Source of the DNA: Alphaproteobacteria bacterium
GTDB lineage: Bacteria > Pseudomonadota > Alphaproteobacteria > Sphingomonadales > Sphingomonadaceae
Direction of reading: 5' to 3'
DNA length: 64,000 nt
NCBI GenBank assembly: GCA_030426245.1
Contig: JAUHYZ010000001.1
Location: 310,001 to 374,000, forward strand
Positions 18,076 through 26,483 of the stretch are shown piece by piece; the stretch's first letter is position 1; each line of letters begins with the position of its first letter. The translations under genes and the position numbers were made by a program. Under the pieces are notes generated by a model. It was not told where the DNA came from, ran no database searches, and was given only the letters and a program-made list of their open reading frames with translations.

Positions 18076-18419
18076 TGCCTGCCTCCGCTCACCGCAAGGC
18101 GGGTAATCTGCATCTGGCGGCTCAGCACATCGACCAGTGCTGCGTAACGCATGGCGTTTTGGGAAGCGCCCGCCATCTCGAGGTCCAGGCGCACTTGCGC
18201 ATCGCCGGATTGCGCGACCTCTCTCAGAAAGCGCGGCTCGACTTTCTCAACTGCGTCTGCACCCATGCTTGCGGCATTGCGCAACTCGCCCTCGAAACTC
18301 ACTCTCAGCGGCGAGTAGGAAGGCGAGCCCGAATTGGCGATATTCTGTGCGATCGCCGAGGCACGCATGGAGAGCCCGTCCAGCGCCTTGGTGATCAGCA
18401 ATGCGGATAATGCGTCCAC
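18072..18419 (-). CDS. flgB: Flagellar basal-body rod protein FlgB
   Basis: Proximal rod subunit, 115 residues, with ASAIAQNIANSGSPSYSPLR near the N-terminus and a C-terminal helix. The start is a GTG at 18419, supported by AGGAGG seven bases upstream. It lies 12 bases after flgI and overlaps flgC. Confidence 0.93.
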   Translation of the reverse strand: MDALSALLITKALDGLSMRASAIAQNIANSGSPSYSPLRVSFEGELRNAASMGADAVEKVEPRFLREVAQSGDAQVRLDLEMAGASQNAMRYAALVDVLSRQMQITRLAVSGGRQ

Positions 18420-18431
18420 GCTCTTGTCCTC

Positions 18432-19562
18432 CTATTGAACCAGTATTTCGGCGTGGAGTGCGCCTGCAGCCTTGATCGCCTGCAGGATCGCAATCATCCG
18501 CCTGGTATCGACTTTGGCCTGAGCGAGCCCCTCCACCAGCGAACCCACAGTCGTGTTGGGGAAGCTCATCACGGCGTCATTGGCGCCCTGTTCGACGTCC
18601 AGCGTCGTGTTGGTCACGACCAGGCTGGAAACATCGTTGGCGAATCCGGAGATGAAGCTGGGCTGCGAGGCGTAATTCTCGCTGGTAATGGTGACCTTGA
18701 TGTCGCCCTGGGAAACCACGACGCTGGAAATTCGCACATTCGCGCCGGCGACGACCGTTCCCGTTCTTTCGTTGATGACGATCCTGGGGCGCGTGTCGGG
18801 GGCGATAGCGACATTCTCTATCCTCGAGAGGAAACCGGCGAGTTGCGTGCGCGGCTGATTGTATTGGATCAGCACTTCGTCGGCATTGCGGACGCTGGCG
18901 ATACCGAAGCCGAACGAAGCATTGATCGCATCGCTCACTCTCTGGGCCGTCGTGAAACTCGGTTCGGAGAGAAGGAAGGAGACATAGCCCTCTGCCTTGA
19001 GCACATCCGCATCGACGGCCAGTTCAACCGTTGCGCCGCCGGGTAGCACTGCGCTGGTCGGATAGTTGCGTTGCTGGCGATTCAAATTCGCCTCGAAATC
19101 GTAGCCCCCTGCAGTCAGCGCCCCTTGTGCGAGCGCATAAGCCTGTTGGTCCGGGCCGAGCAGCGGCGTCATCAACAATGTCCCGCCGGCCAGCGAGCGC
19201 GCATCGCCGATCGACGCCACGAGCGCATCGATCCGGTCACCCGGATTGGCCGAAGCGGGGAGAGTTGCGGTGACGATGACGACCGCGACGTTGCGGCTGT
19301 TGATCTGGTCTTCGGAGACCGATGTGCCGAGCCGTGAGAGAACGTTCCGCAGTGCCTGGCGCGTCACTGCATTGCGCCTGGTATCGCCGGAACCGGCAAG
19401 GCCAGTGACCAGGCCATATCCGATCAGCGCGTTGTCGCGCCAGCCGTCGAAGCGGCCAAGGCCCTTGAGCGGCACTGTCTGTGGCGAAGCCGGCGCTGCG
19501 GGGAAGGCGGCGGCCAGACATAGGGCACCGCAAACGGCCAGAATCTTGCGCAAAAGAGTCAT
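18432..19562 (-). CDS. flgI: Flagellar P-ring protein FlgI
   Basis: Periplasmic ring around the rod, bound to peptidoglycan, 376 residues (normal length). A signal peptide ends near PASPQ. Family motifs include the N-terminal GRFDGWRDNALIGYGLVTGL, the middle RIVINERTGTVVAGANVRIS, and the C-terminal region ending in LHAEILVQ. The ATG at 19562 overlaps the flgH stop by one base. Confidence 0.96.
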   Translation of the reverse strand: MTLLRKILAVCGALCLAAAFPAAPASPQTVPLKGLGRFDGWRDNALIGYGLVTGLAGSGDTRRNAVTRQALRNVLSRLGTSVSEDQINSRNVAVVIVTATLPASANPGDRIDALVASIGDARSLAGGTLLMTPLLGPDQQAYALAQGALTAGGYDFEANLNRQQRNYPTSAVLPGGATVELAVDADVLKAEGYVSFLLSEPSFTTAQRVSDAINASFGFGIASVRNADEVLIQYNQPRTQLAGFLSRIENVAIAPDTRPRIVINERTGTVVAGANVRISSVVVSQGDIKVTITSENYASQPSFISGFANDVSSLVVTNTTLDVEQGANDAVMSFPNTTVGSLVEGLAQAKVDTRRMIAILQAIKAAGALHAEILVQ

Positions 19563-20149
19563 CAGCCGATACCGAGAAAGCTGAGTACGCGGCTGATGAG
19601 CCCTGGCTTGGCGCTGCGGCTGACAAAGCCCTTGCCGTCATAATCGATCTGCGCGTCGGCAATGCGCGAGGAGGGCACGGTGTTATAGGCCGATATATCC
19701 TGCTGCCGCACGCGCCCGCGAACACCGATTGTCGTCTCCTCGCCATTGATCAGCATTTGCTGGCGGCCTTCGATCAGCAGGTCGCCATTGGGCGCGCGGC
19801 CGGTGACTGTCGCAGACATTTGCGCCACGAATTGCTCGCTGCGCACGATTTCCCCCTTGCCGGAATAGCTTCCGCCAAAGGCAAGCGTGGCATTTTCATC
19901 GATCCCGCCTGCCTGAAATCCTCCACCGACCTGCGAATTGCGTGCGGAGTTGTTTTCCAGCTTGCTCGCGGCTCTCGTGCTTTCGAGGATTACGACCGTG
20001 AGTGCATCGCCAACCGCCATGGCCTTGCGGTCGTTTGCCACGGCTGGCCAGGCGTCGTGCCGGTAGAGCTGCTCTGCATGGATGGGAACCGCGGAATGCG
20101 CGCAAACCGCCGCCATCATTGCCGTCAGAAGGATCCGGTGCCTGTTCAT
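19562..20149 (-). CDS. flgH: Flagellar L-ring protein FlgH
   Basis: Outer-membrane ring of the flagellum, 195 residues. Core motifs are VGDALTVVILESTRAASKLE, SYSGKGEIVRSEQFVAQMSA and DLLIEGRQQMLINGEE. Family members are usually lipoproteins, but here the signal region (MAAVCAHSAVPIHAEQ) has Val before the only Cys and no good lipobox, and looks like a signal peptidase I site after IHA. The ATG at 20149 overlaps flgA (ATGA). Confidence 0.93.
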   Translation of the reverse strand: MNRHRILLTAMMAAVCAHSAVPIHAEQLYRHDAWPAVANDRKAMAVGDALTVVILESTRAASKLENNSARNSQVGGGFQAGGIDENATLAFGGSYSGKGEIVRSEQFVAQMSATVTGRAPNGDLLIEGRQQMLINGEETTIGVRGRVRQQDISAYNTVPSSRIADAQIDYDGKGFVSRSAKPGLISRVLSFLGIG

Positions 20150-20610
20150 CGGGCTTCTCCCTCGGTAGCCCGCGACAGTCCGGCCTCGAAGGGTAGCGAG
20201 AAAACCGATCCGTCTTGTGTCTTGACCAAAGCGCGGTCCCCATCTCGCGCCGGCGCCAGCAAGCGAACCGAGCGCGCGATCGCGACAGGACCATGACAAT
20301 AGATAATCTGAAGCTGCTGGCGGGGCCGAAAGACCGGCCCGGGCTCAAGCACAAGCATCCCAAGCTGGGTGCCCGCAGCCAGGGCTTCCGTTGCCACAAG
20401 AGCTTTTAATTGGCGGTCGAAATGGAGCTTCAGCGAAACGGGTTCGGCCGGGCCTCTGGATGGGCAGGGCGCCGGAGCCGCAAGCTCCGCATAAAGAATG
20501 TCTCCCGGCTGCACGTCCGAAATCAGAACATGGCAGTCACGCGCTGCGGCGGAAGCGGCGGGGATCAGGCAGAGGGCTGCCAGGAGAGCCGAGAGCGAGT
20601 GCAACTTCAT
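20146..20610 (-). CDS. flgA: FlgA-like P-ring assembly chaperone
   Basis: A 154-residue periplasmic protein with a signal peptide (cleavage near ASA-AAR, about residue 22) and a SAF-like C-terminal domain (VATEALAAGTQLGMLVLEPG). FlgA normally helps FlgI assemble. It is shorter than the 200-plus residues of enteric FlgA. The operon order flgG-flgA-flgH supports the call. Confidence 0.82.
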   Translation of the reverse strand: MKLHSLSALLAALCLIPAASAAARDCHVLISDVQPGDILYAELAAPAPCPSRGPAEPVSLKLHFDRQLKALVATEALAAGTQLGMLVLEPGPVFRPRQQLQIIYCHGPVAIARSVRLLAPARDGDRALVKTQDGSVFSLPFEAGLSRATEGEAR

Positions 20611-20614
20611 CGCC

Positions 20615-21388
20615 TTAGCTCTTGAGATTGCTGGTAATCGCAGCGAGCTGGTCGGCGGCCTGCACGACCTGAGCGCTGGCTGCGAAAGCGCGCTGGACGA
20701 TCAGTATCTGAACCATTTCCTGGGTCAGAGAGACATTCGATTCCTCTACGCGCCCTTGCGCCAGGGTGCCGGCGCCGTCCTCACCGGGGCGGGCGTCGAT
20801 CAGGCGCACACCGGAAGCCGGCTGATACAATCCGTTGTCCAGCCGCTGCATCGCGCTTTCGTGATCCACGCGAACAAGATCGATCTGGCCAATTTCGATG
20901 CTTTCATCGCTGGTCGTCGTTACCGATACGATGCCGTTTGCGGCTATTTCCAGGCTCTCCGCATCGTCAGGGACGACAATGCCAGCCCGCAATGGCAGGC
21001 CATCCGAAGTTGCCAACAGCCCGTCTTCATTCACGCGAAGGCTGCCGCCGCGCCAGAACAAGGGGGTGCCTCGCGGGCCGAGCAATTCGATCAGGCCGCG
21101 CCCATCGATCGCAAGATCCAGCGGATTGTCAGTGCTTCTTAGCTCGCCTTGCTCGAACAGCCTGTCCTGGCCCGAGACGCGAACGCCCGCGCCGCCAATC
21201 ATGCCGTCGCGCGAAACGGGTAGGGTGTCGCCGGTGCTTTGCGCTTCGCGTGCCAATACTTCCGAAAAGCGCGCATCGACACGTTTGAAAGCGGGCGTGC
21301 CCACATTCGCGACATTGTTCGCCAGGATATCGAGGGCTTTCTGTTCGGCCCTGAGCGCCGCAGCGCCGATTTCAAAGGCTTCGTTCAT
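20615..21388 (-). CDS. flgG: Flagellar distal rod protein, FlgG-like
   Basis: A 257-residue rod/hook-family protein. The N-terminal motif is EQKALDILANNVANVGTPAF with KRVDARFSEVLA, the middle has FEQGELRSTDNPLDLAIDGR and the C-terminal motif is ESNVSLTQEMVQILIVQRAF. FlgF and FlgG are close relatives; FlgG is chosen from its length (about 260) and position directly before flgA. It overlaps flgF by 4 bases. Confidence 0.9.
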   Translation of the reverse strand: MNEAFEIGAAALRAEQKALDILANNVANVGTPAFKRVDARFSEVLAREAQSTGDTLPVSRDGMIGGAGVRVSGQDRLFEQGELRSTDNPLDLAIDGRGLIELLGPRGTPLFWRGGSLRVNEDGLLATSDGLPLRAGIVVPDDAESLEIAANGIVSVTTTSDESIEIGQIDLVRVDHESAMQRLDNGLYQPASGVRLIDARPGEDGAGTLAQGRVEESNVSLTQEMVQILIVQRAFAASAQVVQAADQLAAITSNLKS

Positions 21389-22095
21389 CGTCCGCTCCTG
21401 CTGAAGGTGGTGATCGCCTGTCCCATCAACTGGTCGTAGATCTGAGCCAGCCTCCCGCCGCTCTCGGCTTCGCGGATGGCGGACATGGCCGAAACCATCT
21501 CGTCGCTCGTGACGACGTTGGAGCTTTCAATGAAGCCTTGGCGCAGCGATGAACTCTGCGCTTCCTCCAGCTGACCTGTCCGGCTGCTAAAACTCGCCCC
21601 GCCAGTAGCGCTCAAGGCCTCCGCATTGTCCGCCTCGAACATCGCGATGCGGGATTTGGGCAATCCGTCTTCCAGGATTGTTCCGTCGCTCAGAATCTCC
21701 ACGTGATCGCCGCTGAGGACGACGTCGCCTCCGCCGGTTTGCTGGAGCAGCCGGCCCATCGCATCGGCGACCAGCCCCCCGTCGCGCAACGAGAAGGATC
21801 CGCCGCGAGAATAGGAAAGCTCATCACCGTCGCGCAGTTGAAGCAGGGCGGGGCCGCTTACCGCGAGATCCAGCGGCTGGCCGGTCTCCTTCAGCTGTCC
21901 CTGGCGAAAATCGACCTGCGAAATCACCGTGGCGGCGCAGGGCGAATTGCCGCTGCAGTGTTCAAGTGTCGATGAAAACGCGACCTGCCGCTTGTAGCCT
22001 GGAGTCGACGTGTTCGAGAGGTTGTGCGCAGCAGCCTGCACCCGCTTTTCGGATGCCGACAAGATGGCACTCGCATAATCGATGAAGCCAGGCAT
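21385..22095 (-). CDS. flgF: Flagellar proximal rod protein, FlgF-like
   Basis: A 236-residue rod-family protein and the first gene of the flagellar operon. Motifs are AAAHNLSNTSTPGYKRQVAF, FRQGQLKETGQPLDLAVSGP and a C-terminal SSNVVTSDEMVSAMSAIREA. The ATG at 22095 is chosen because the rod motif starts a few residues later and a G-rich purine stretch precedes it; upstream in-frame residues do not look like protein. The operon promoter should lie in 22100-22300. Confidence 0.9.
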   Translation of the reverse strand: MPGFIDYASAILSASEKRVQAAAHNLSNTSTPGYKRQVAFSSTLEHCSGNSPCAATVISQVDFRQGQLKETGQPLDLAVSGPALLQLRDGDELSYSRGGSFSLRDGGLVADAMGRLLQQTGGGDVVLSGDHVEILSDGTILEDGLPKSRIAMFEADNAEALSATGGASFSSRTGQLEEAQSSSLRQGFIESSNVVTSDEMVSAMSAIREAESGGRLAQIYDQLMGQAITTFSRSGR

Positions 22096-22685
22096 TTTCC
22101 CCCCCGATCCCAATGCCTTGGTACCCCGAACTTCCTCCGCCGGAAGAATCGCCGAGCACCTTGGCGCGCCCCTTGGATGCTTGATCCAGGGTAGTGTTGG
22201 CACGCCGAGTTTGCTCGGAACTGGAGATATTGCGCGCCTGTAGGCAAGCCAGATGCGCGGGGTTCTGGGGCGCATGCAGTGGCGCGCCGTGCAACTCTGG
22301 CAAAGCGGTTGCGCCGGAGCTCGCTGGTTTGCCACCGTTTTGGATTATTCGCAGCTAACCCGATTGGAGCCACCGGACGGGAAGGGCGTAATTGCTGGCG
22401 TTCGGCCGGGACTCTGCCTTCCAATTTCGGCAAGCCTCTCCTCCAAGTCAGTCAACGCTCACCCCGGCCTCTCTGGATATGGGACTAAGTCAAATTCGGC
22501 GTTCGGTTTGCGGCGAGAGCAATCCTCTCGCCTTGTTCTGCCGCCGGATAGCGATGATCATGGCAGCCACCGGCGTGTGGGCGGAATTCCTTGAGCCGTG
22601 GCGCACAGCGTGTCAGGCGGCATGAGAGAACCGGCTCTCTTCGGAAGGAAGGGAGAGATGCCGGTCAAATAATTGGAGAGATCGA
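22096..22685. other. 590-bp divergent intergenic region before flgF and the SMP-30 gene
   Basis: No convincing gene was found. It must carry the promoter of the flagellar operon (minus) and of the lipoprotein pair (plus). No good sigma-54 or sigma-28 promoter could be placed. A hairpin at 22512-22532 has a perfect 8-bp stem (GGCGAGAG / CTCTCGCC, 5-base loop). A Shine-Dalgarno GGAGAG at 22675-22680 serves the downstream gene. Confidence 0.6.
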
Positions 22686-23681
22686 ATGGAGCGTAATCCG
22701 GCAAAATCGATAAACATGGTCTTCCGGCGGCCGCATGCTTTCCTTGCACTTGCGCTTCTTGCGGGATGTTCCAGCGGTGACGAAATGGAACCCGAAGCCG
22801 CGCAGCCTGCCGACATTCCAATCGCGGGCGAGCGCGTCTTTCCCGAAAGCATCACAGCCGATGCAGCAGGCAATCTCTATGTCGGAAGTCTGACAGGCAC
22901 GATCTACCGCGCCTCTGCCGGTGCGGATGAAGCGACGCCCTGGGCCCAGATCGAGCAGGAACCGGGCCCGCAATCTCAGTTCGGCGTTCTGGCAGACGAC
23001 GCACACGGTCTGCTTTGGACCTGCGTGAACCCCAATCAGTTCAACGATCCGCCGGGCTCCGGCCCATCGACTTTGCAGGCATTCTCCCTCGAGACAGGCG
23101 ATCTCGCCGCGCGATACGAATTTCCCGAAGGCGAGCCGACGGCCTGCAATGATATTGCAGTCGCTTCCGATGGCACTGTCTATGCCAGTGAAACGGCTTC
23201 CGGCCGCATCTTCACCCTTTCGCCGAACGCAGAGAGCCTGGAGCTGTTTGCACAGGAACCGGCGCTGGTGGGAATTGACGGCCTCGCTTTTGCCGAGGAT
23301 GGCACGCTCTACATCAACAATGTCCGGGACAATCTGGTCCAGCGCGTCGAACTTGACGGTGATGGAGACTATGCCGGAATTTCCACGCTGGAACTCGACG
23401 ACACACTGAGCGGGCCGGATGGATTGCGCCCCCTGGGCGGGAGCAGATTCATTCAGGCGGAAGGGCCTGGCGGCCGTGTGGCGATCATCGATATTTCAGG
23501 CGACAGCGCCACCGTTACGCCCGTCAAGACAGGGCTCGATTCTTCGCCTGGCGTCACTGTTGTGGATGGTATTGGCTATGCCACCGAAGGCAAGATCGGA
23601 TATCTGATCGATCCGGAATTGAGCGATCAGGATCCCGGCCCCTTCGTCATACGCGCTTTCGAACTGCCGCAGGCCGAATGA
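22686..23681 (+). CDS. SMP-30/gluconolactonase-like lipoprotein
   Basis: A 331-residue lipoprotein: hydrophobic leader with lipobox LLAGC (Cys at about residue 28), then an SMP-30/NHL-type beta-propeller with repeated blade signatures (ITADAAGNLYVGSLTGTIYR, ACNDIAVASDGTVYASETAS, IDGLAFAEDGTLYINNV, GPDGLRPLGGSRFIQAE). Enzymes of this fold are often Ca-dependent lactonases. The start is fixed by GGAGAG five bases before the ATG. It lies 46 bases before a PQQ-dependent alcohol dehydrogenase gene, which suggests the two handle the same substrate (alcohol or sugar oxidised, then lactone opened). That link is inference. Confidence 0.8.
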   Translation: MERNPAKSINMVFRRPHAFLALALLAGCSSGDEMEPEAAQPADIPIAGERVFPESITADAAGNLYVGSLTGTIYRASAGADEATPWAQIEQEPGPQSQFGVLADDAHGLLWTCVNPNQFNDPPGSGPSTLQAFSLETGDLAARYEFPEGEPTACNDIAVASDGTVYASETASGRIFTLSPNAESLELFAQEPALVGIDGLAFAEDGTLYINNVRDNLVQRVELDGDGDYAGISTLELDDTLSGPDGLRPLGGSRFIQAEGPGGRVAIIDISGDSATVTPVKTGLDSSPGVTVVDGIGYATEGKIGYLIDPELSDQDPGPFVIRAFELPQAE

Positions 23682-23727
23682 AGCGGCGCCATCGGAATTG
23701 TCAGATTTGCATTCAGGGATGAACGTG

Positions 23728-25824
23728 ATGCCGAATGGGAAACGCGCTGCTGCGTTGATCAGCAGCTTCTTTCTGTTGTTCTCGGGGCTGGCGCTGTCAG
23801 CCTGCTCTTCCTCATCGATTGACGCTTCAGCCTTGGCCAGTCCCGATGATGACGAATGGCTGAGCGATGGCCGGACCTATTCTGCCCAGCGCTATTCCCC
23901 GCTGACCCAGATCAATGCCGACAATATCGGCGAACTTGGCCTGGCCTGGTATGACGATCTGGATACCTATCGCGGGGTCGAGGCGACGCCGGTCTATGCC
24001 GACGGGGTCCTTTACAACACGCTGCCCTGGAACATCACCATCGCATATGACGCCAAGACCGGAGAGCGTCTGTGGACCTTCGATCCCGAAGTCGATCGTT
24101 CCAGAGGCCGCCTGGCGTGCTGCGAGCCTGTCTCGCGCGGCCTGGCGCTGTGGAAGAACTCGGTCATCATTGCCACGCTGGACGGCCGGATCGTGGCGAT
24201 CGACCGCAAAACCGGCGAAGAGCAGTGGAGCACCCAGACTTTCGGCGACGATTATGCCTATACCATCACCGGGGCACCGCGTGTCTTTGACGGCAAGGTC
24301 GTGATTGGCCAGTCGGGCGGCGATATGGGCGTGCGCGGCTTCGTAATCGCGCTGGACGCCGATACGGGGGAGAAGCTTTGGAAGTTCTTCCTGACGCCGG
24401 GCGCCACTCCCGAGCCTGACGGTGAAGCTTCCGATCCGATCATGGACATGATCCGCAAGACCTGGTCGGAAGACGGCTTGTGGAAGGAACTGGGCGGCGG
24501 TGCGAATGCCTGGGATTCAATCGCCTACGATCCGGAGCTGGACCTGGTCTATGTCGGCACCGGCAACGGCTCACCACTTTCTTGGTATCATCGCAGCAAC
24601 AGCGAGGGAGACAATCTCTTCGTCTGCTCGATCGTGGCCCTGAACGGCAAGGATGGAAGCTATGCCTGGCACTATCAGATGGTGCCGGAAGAAGATTGGG
24701 ATTTCACTTGCACCAGTTCCATCGTCAGCGCCGAGCTGAATATCGATGGCGAGGACCGCAAGGTGATCATGCAGGCGCCCAAGAACGGCTATTACTACGT
24801 GATCGACCGGGCAACGGGCGAACTGATCAGTGCAGAACCGTATGTGAAGATGAACTGGTCGCTGGGGCTCGACCCGGAAACGGGGCGTCCCAATATCAAT
24901 CCCTACGCGCATTACGGCACCGATCCCGCACTGGTCTATCCCGGGTCTGCCGGCGCGCATAACTGGTTCCCCATGGCATATAGCCCGCGCACCAAGCTGG
25001 CATATTTCCCTGCCTATGAATGGGGGATGGTCTTTGCAGTCGATCCCGATTGGGAACCCAAGCCCATGCGTTCCAATGCGGGCTGGGGCGGTTATACGGG
25101 TGAAGCGCTGGAAAAGCGCATGGAGCTGACGCAGGAGGCTGCAGAGGTCGAGAATGCGTTCCTCGCCGCCTACGATCCGGTGAAGCAGGAAATTGCCTGG
25201 AAAGTCCCCTTGCCACGCCACGGCAATGGCGGCGTGATGGTGACCGCTTCCGATCTCGTATTCGAAGGCACCACCAAGCAGACCTTTGCTGCGTTCGATG
25301 CGCGGACCGGTAAACAGCTCTGGGAATTTCCGACGCAGAGCGCGCCAGTGGCCGGCCCCATCACCTATGAACTGGATGGCGAACAATATGTCGCGATCAA
25401 TGCAGGCTGGGGCGGCGGCGCCGCACAGGTGGAGCAGGGCCTTGGTATCGAATTGCCGCGTTCGTCCGCCAGACTGCTCGTCTTCAAGTTGGGCGGAACG
25501 AAGCAGCTTCCACCGCTCGAGGCCGAAGAGCCCGTTTCTCCGCCGCCGCGGTTGACCGCGAGCGAGGCGCAGGTGCGCAAGGGGGCGCAGCTCTACGCCG
25601 ATACTTGCGCTTTGTGTCACGGACCCAGGGCTATCGGCGGGGTCAAGGACCTGCGCCACATGTCGCCCGAAGCGCACGCCGCCTTCAACCAGATCGTGCT
25701 GGGCGGAGCCTATGTGGACAAGGGCATGGCCAGCTTCGACGATATCCTCAGCGAAGAGGATGCAGAAGCTATCCACGGCTACCTGATATCGCGCGCGAAC
25801 GAAGATTGGGGCGCGGACAGATAG
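23728..25824 (+). CDS. Lipid-anchored PQQ-dependent quinohemoprotein alcohol dehydrogenase
   Basis: Periplasmic pyrroloquinoline-quinone alcohol dehydrogenase of about 698 residues. A lipoprotein leader (LALSAC) is followed by an eight-bladed PQQ propeller with the vicinal disulfide ACCEPVSRG, the active-site segment EEDWDFTC and tryptophan-docking repeats (AYDAKTGERLWTF, AIDRKTGEEQW, ALDADTGEKLWKF). A C-terminal cytochrome c domain carries the haem motif CALCH with a distal Met. This matches type II quinohemoprotein ADHs, which oxidise primary alcohols and pass electrons on by haem. In-frame starts TTG 23698 and ATG 23719 exist; ATG 23728 best fits AGGGA eight bases upstream. The lipid anchor is unusual for this type. 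Confidence 0.88.
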   Translation: MPNGKRAAALISSFFLLFSGLALSACSSSSIDASALASPDDDEWLSDGRTYSAQRYSPLTQINADNIGELGLAWYDDLDTYRGVEATPVYADGVLYNTLPWNITIAYDAKTGERLWTFDPEVDRSRGRLACCEPVSRGLALWKNSVIIATLDGRIVAIDRKTGEEQWSTQTFGDDYAYTITGAPRVFDGKVVIGQSGGDMGVRGFVIALDADTGEKLWKFFLTPGATPEPDGEASDPIMDMIRKTWSEDGLWKELGGGANAWDSIAYDPELDLVYVGTGNGSPLSWYHRSNSEGDNLFVCSIVALNGKDGSYAWHYQMVPEEDWDFTCTSSIVSAELNIDGEDRKVIMQAPKNGYYYVIDRATGELISAEPYVKMNWSLGLDPETGRPNINPYAHYGTDPALVYPGSAGAHNWFPMAYSPRTKLAYFPAYEWGMVFAVDPDWEPKPMRSNAGWGGYTGEALEKRMELTQEAAEVENAFLAAYDPVKQEIAWKVPLPRHGNGGVMVTASDLVFEGTTKQTFAAFDARTGKQLWEFPTQSAPVAGPITYELDGEQYVAINAGWGGGAAQVEQGLGIELPRSSARLLVFKLGGTKQLPPLEAEEPVSPPPRLTASEAQVRKGAQLYADTCALCHGPRAIGGVKDLRHMSPEAHAAFNQIVLGGAYVDKGMASFDDILSEEDAEAIHGYLISRANEDWGADR

Positions 25825-26483
25825 GGGACAGACTGGTGTTCTGGGCGGCATCTGAATTGTGCGGACGCCGCCGCATCCTGGCAGGCGTAAACGTTTGGAA
25901 ATCGGACTGTCCGGATTCTGGACGCGCGCCCGATTTCGTATCCGTGTTATTCCTGAGGGGCAGCCGGTAGATTCGGTGTCTTATTGCGGCAATCCCGCTG
26001 GCTTGCGCATGGCCGCGCTGGACCGAAAGGGACGCCTGGCTTGCTGGCGTTGCACATTCGGCACGCCGTGACATCGCTTCGGAATCGAGGATTTCGGCCA
26101 ATATCGGCTCAGCACTGGGCAACGCACTGCCAAAGGGGCTCCCCTCGTTAATAAAAGTTAATTTCGTAGGCGCTGCGCGAACGGCCTGCCGGGCGGACGA
26201 AAAACCCTTCATCGGCGCAGCTCTAACTCGCTGATGCGAATAGTTCTGGCGATGGTTAATCGCCTTGAAACCATCATGGCATCGGGTCCACGGTTTCCCC
26301 ACTAACCCCGTTTGGTCTGATTCGTGGCACGACTCATCCAGGCGGAAGAATGATCGGGCGCAGGATCAGAAAAGCCATTCGATTGGCTGGGCATTTCGGA
26401 AAAGCACCGAAACCATCTCATCTGATCCTGCCCTGGTTGGATCGCATGCCTCTGTGGGCAAGCGTATGTGGGAAAGACAGTCG
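25825..26483. other. 659-bp intergenic region upstream of the adhesin gene
   Basis: No gene was found. It separates the PQQ dehydrogenase from the adhesin operon and is long enough to be a regulatory region. It holds a perfect 7-bp inverted repeat GATGGTT-N11-AACCATC at 26251-26275 and an AT-rich spot TTAATAAAAGTTAA near 26149. The frame of the adhesin stays open upstream to a TTG at 26265, but that part does not look like protein. Confidence 0.55.
26251..26275. promoter_or_regulatory. Inverted repeat upstream of the adhesin gene
   Basis: GATGGTT and AACCATC form a perfect 7-bp dyad with an 11-base spacer, about 210 bases before the adhesin ATG. It could be an operator or an RNA hairpin in the leader. 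No regulator is identified. Confidence 0.35.

Noticed and set aside
22197-22216. Sigma-54-like TTGGCACG ... TTTGCT sequence
   Set aside because: GG to GC spacing is two bases too long for a sigma-54 promoter.
21962-22303. Minus-strand frame rich in Gly and Ser before and across flgF
   Set aside because: Low complexity, no ribosome site and overlaps the N-terminus of flgF.
26149-26162. CtrA-like TTAA-N6-TTAA element
   Set aside because: The spacer is six, not the seven expected for CtrA; treated as chance in an AT-rich spot.
26265-26483. N-terminal extension of the adhesin from TTG 26265
   Set aside because: It is basic and not protein-like, and has no ribosome site; the conserved retention module follows the ATG at 26484.
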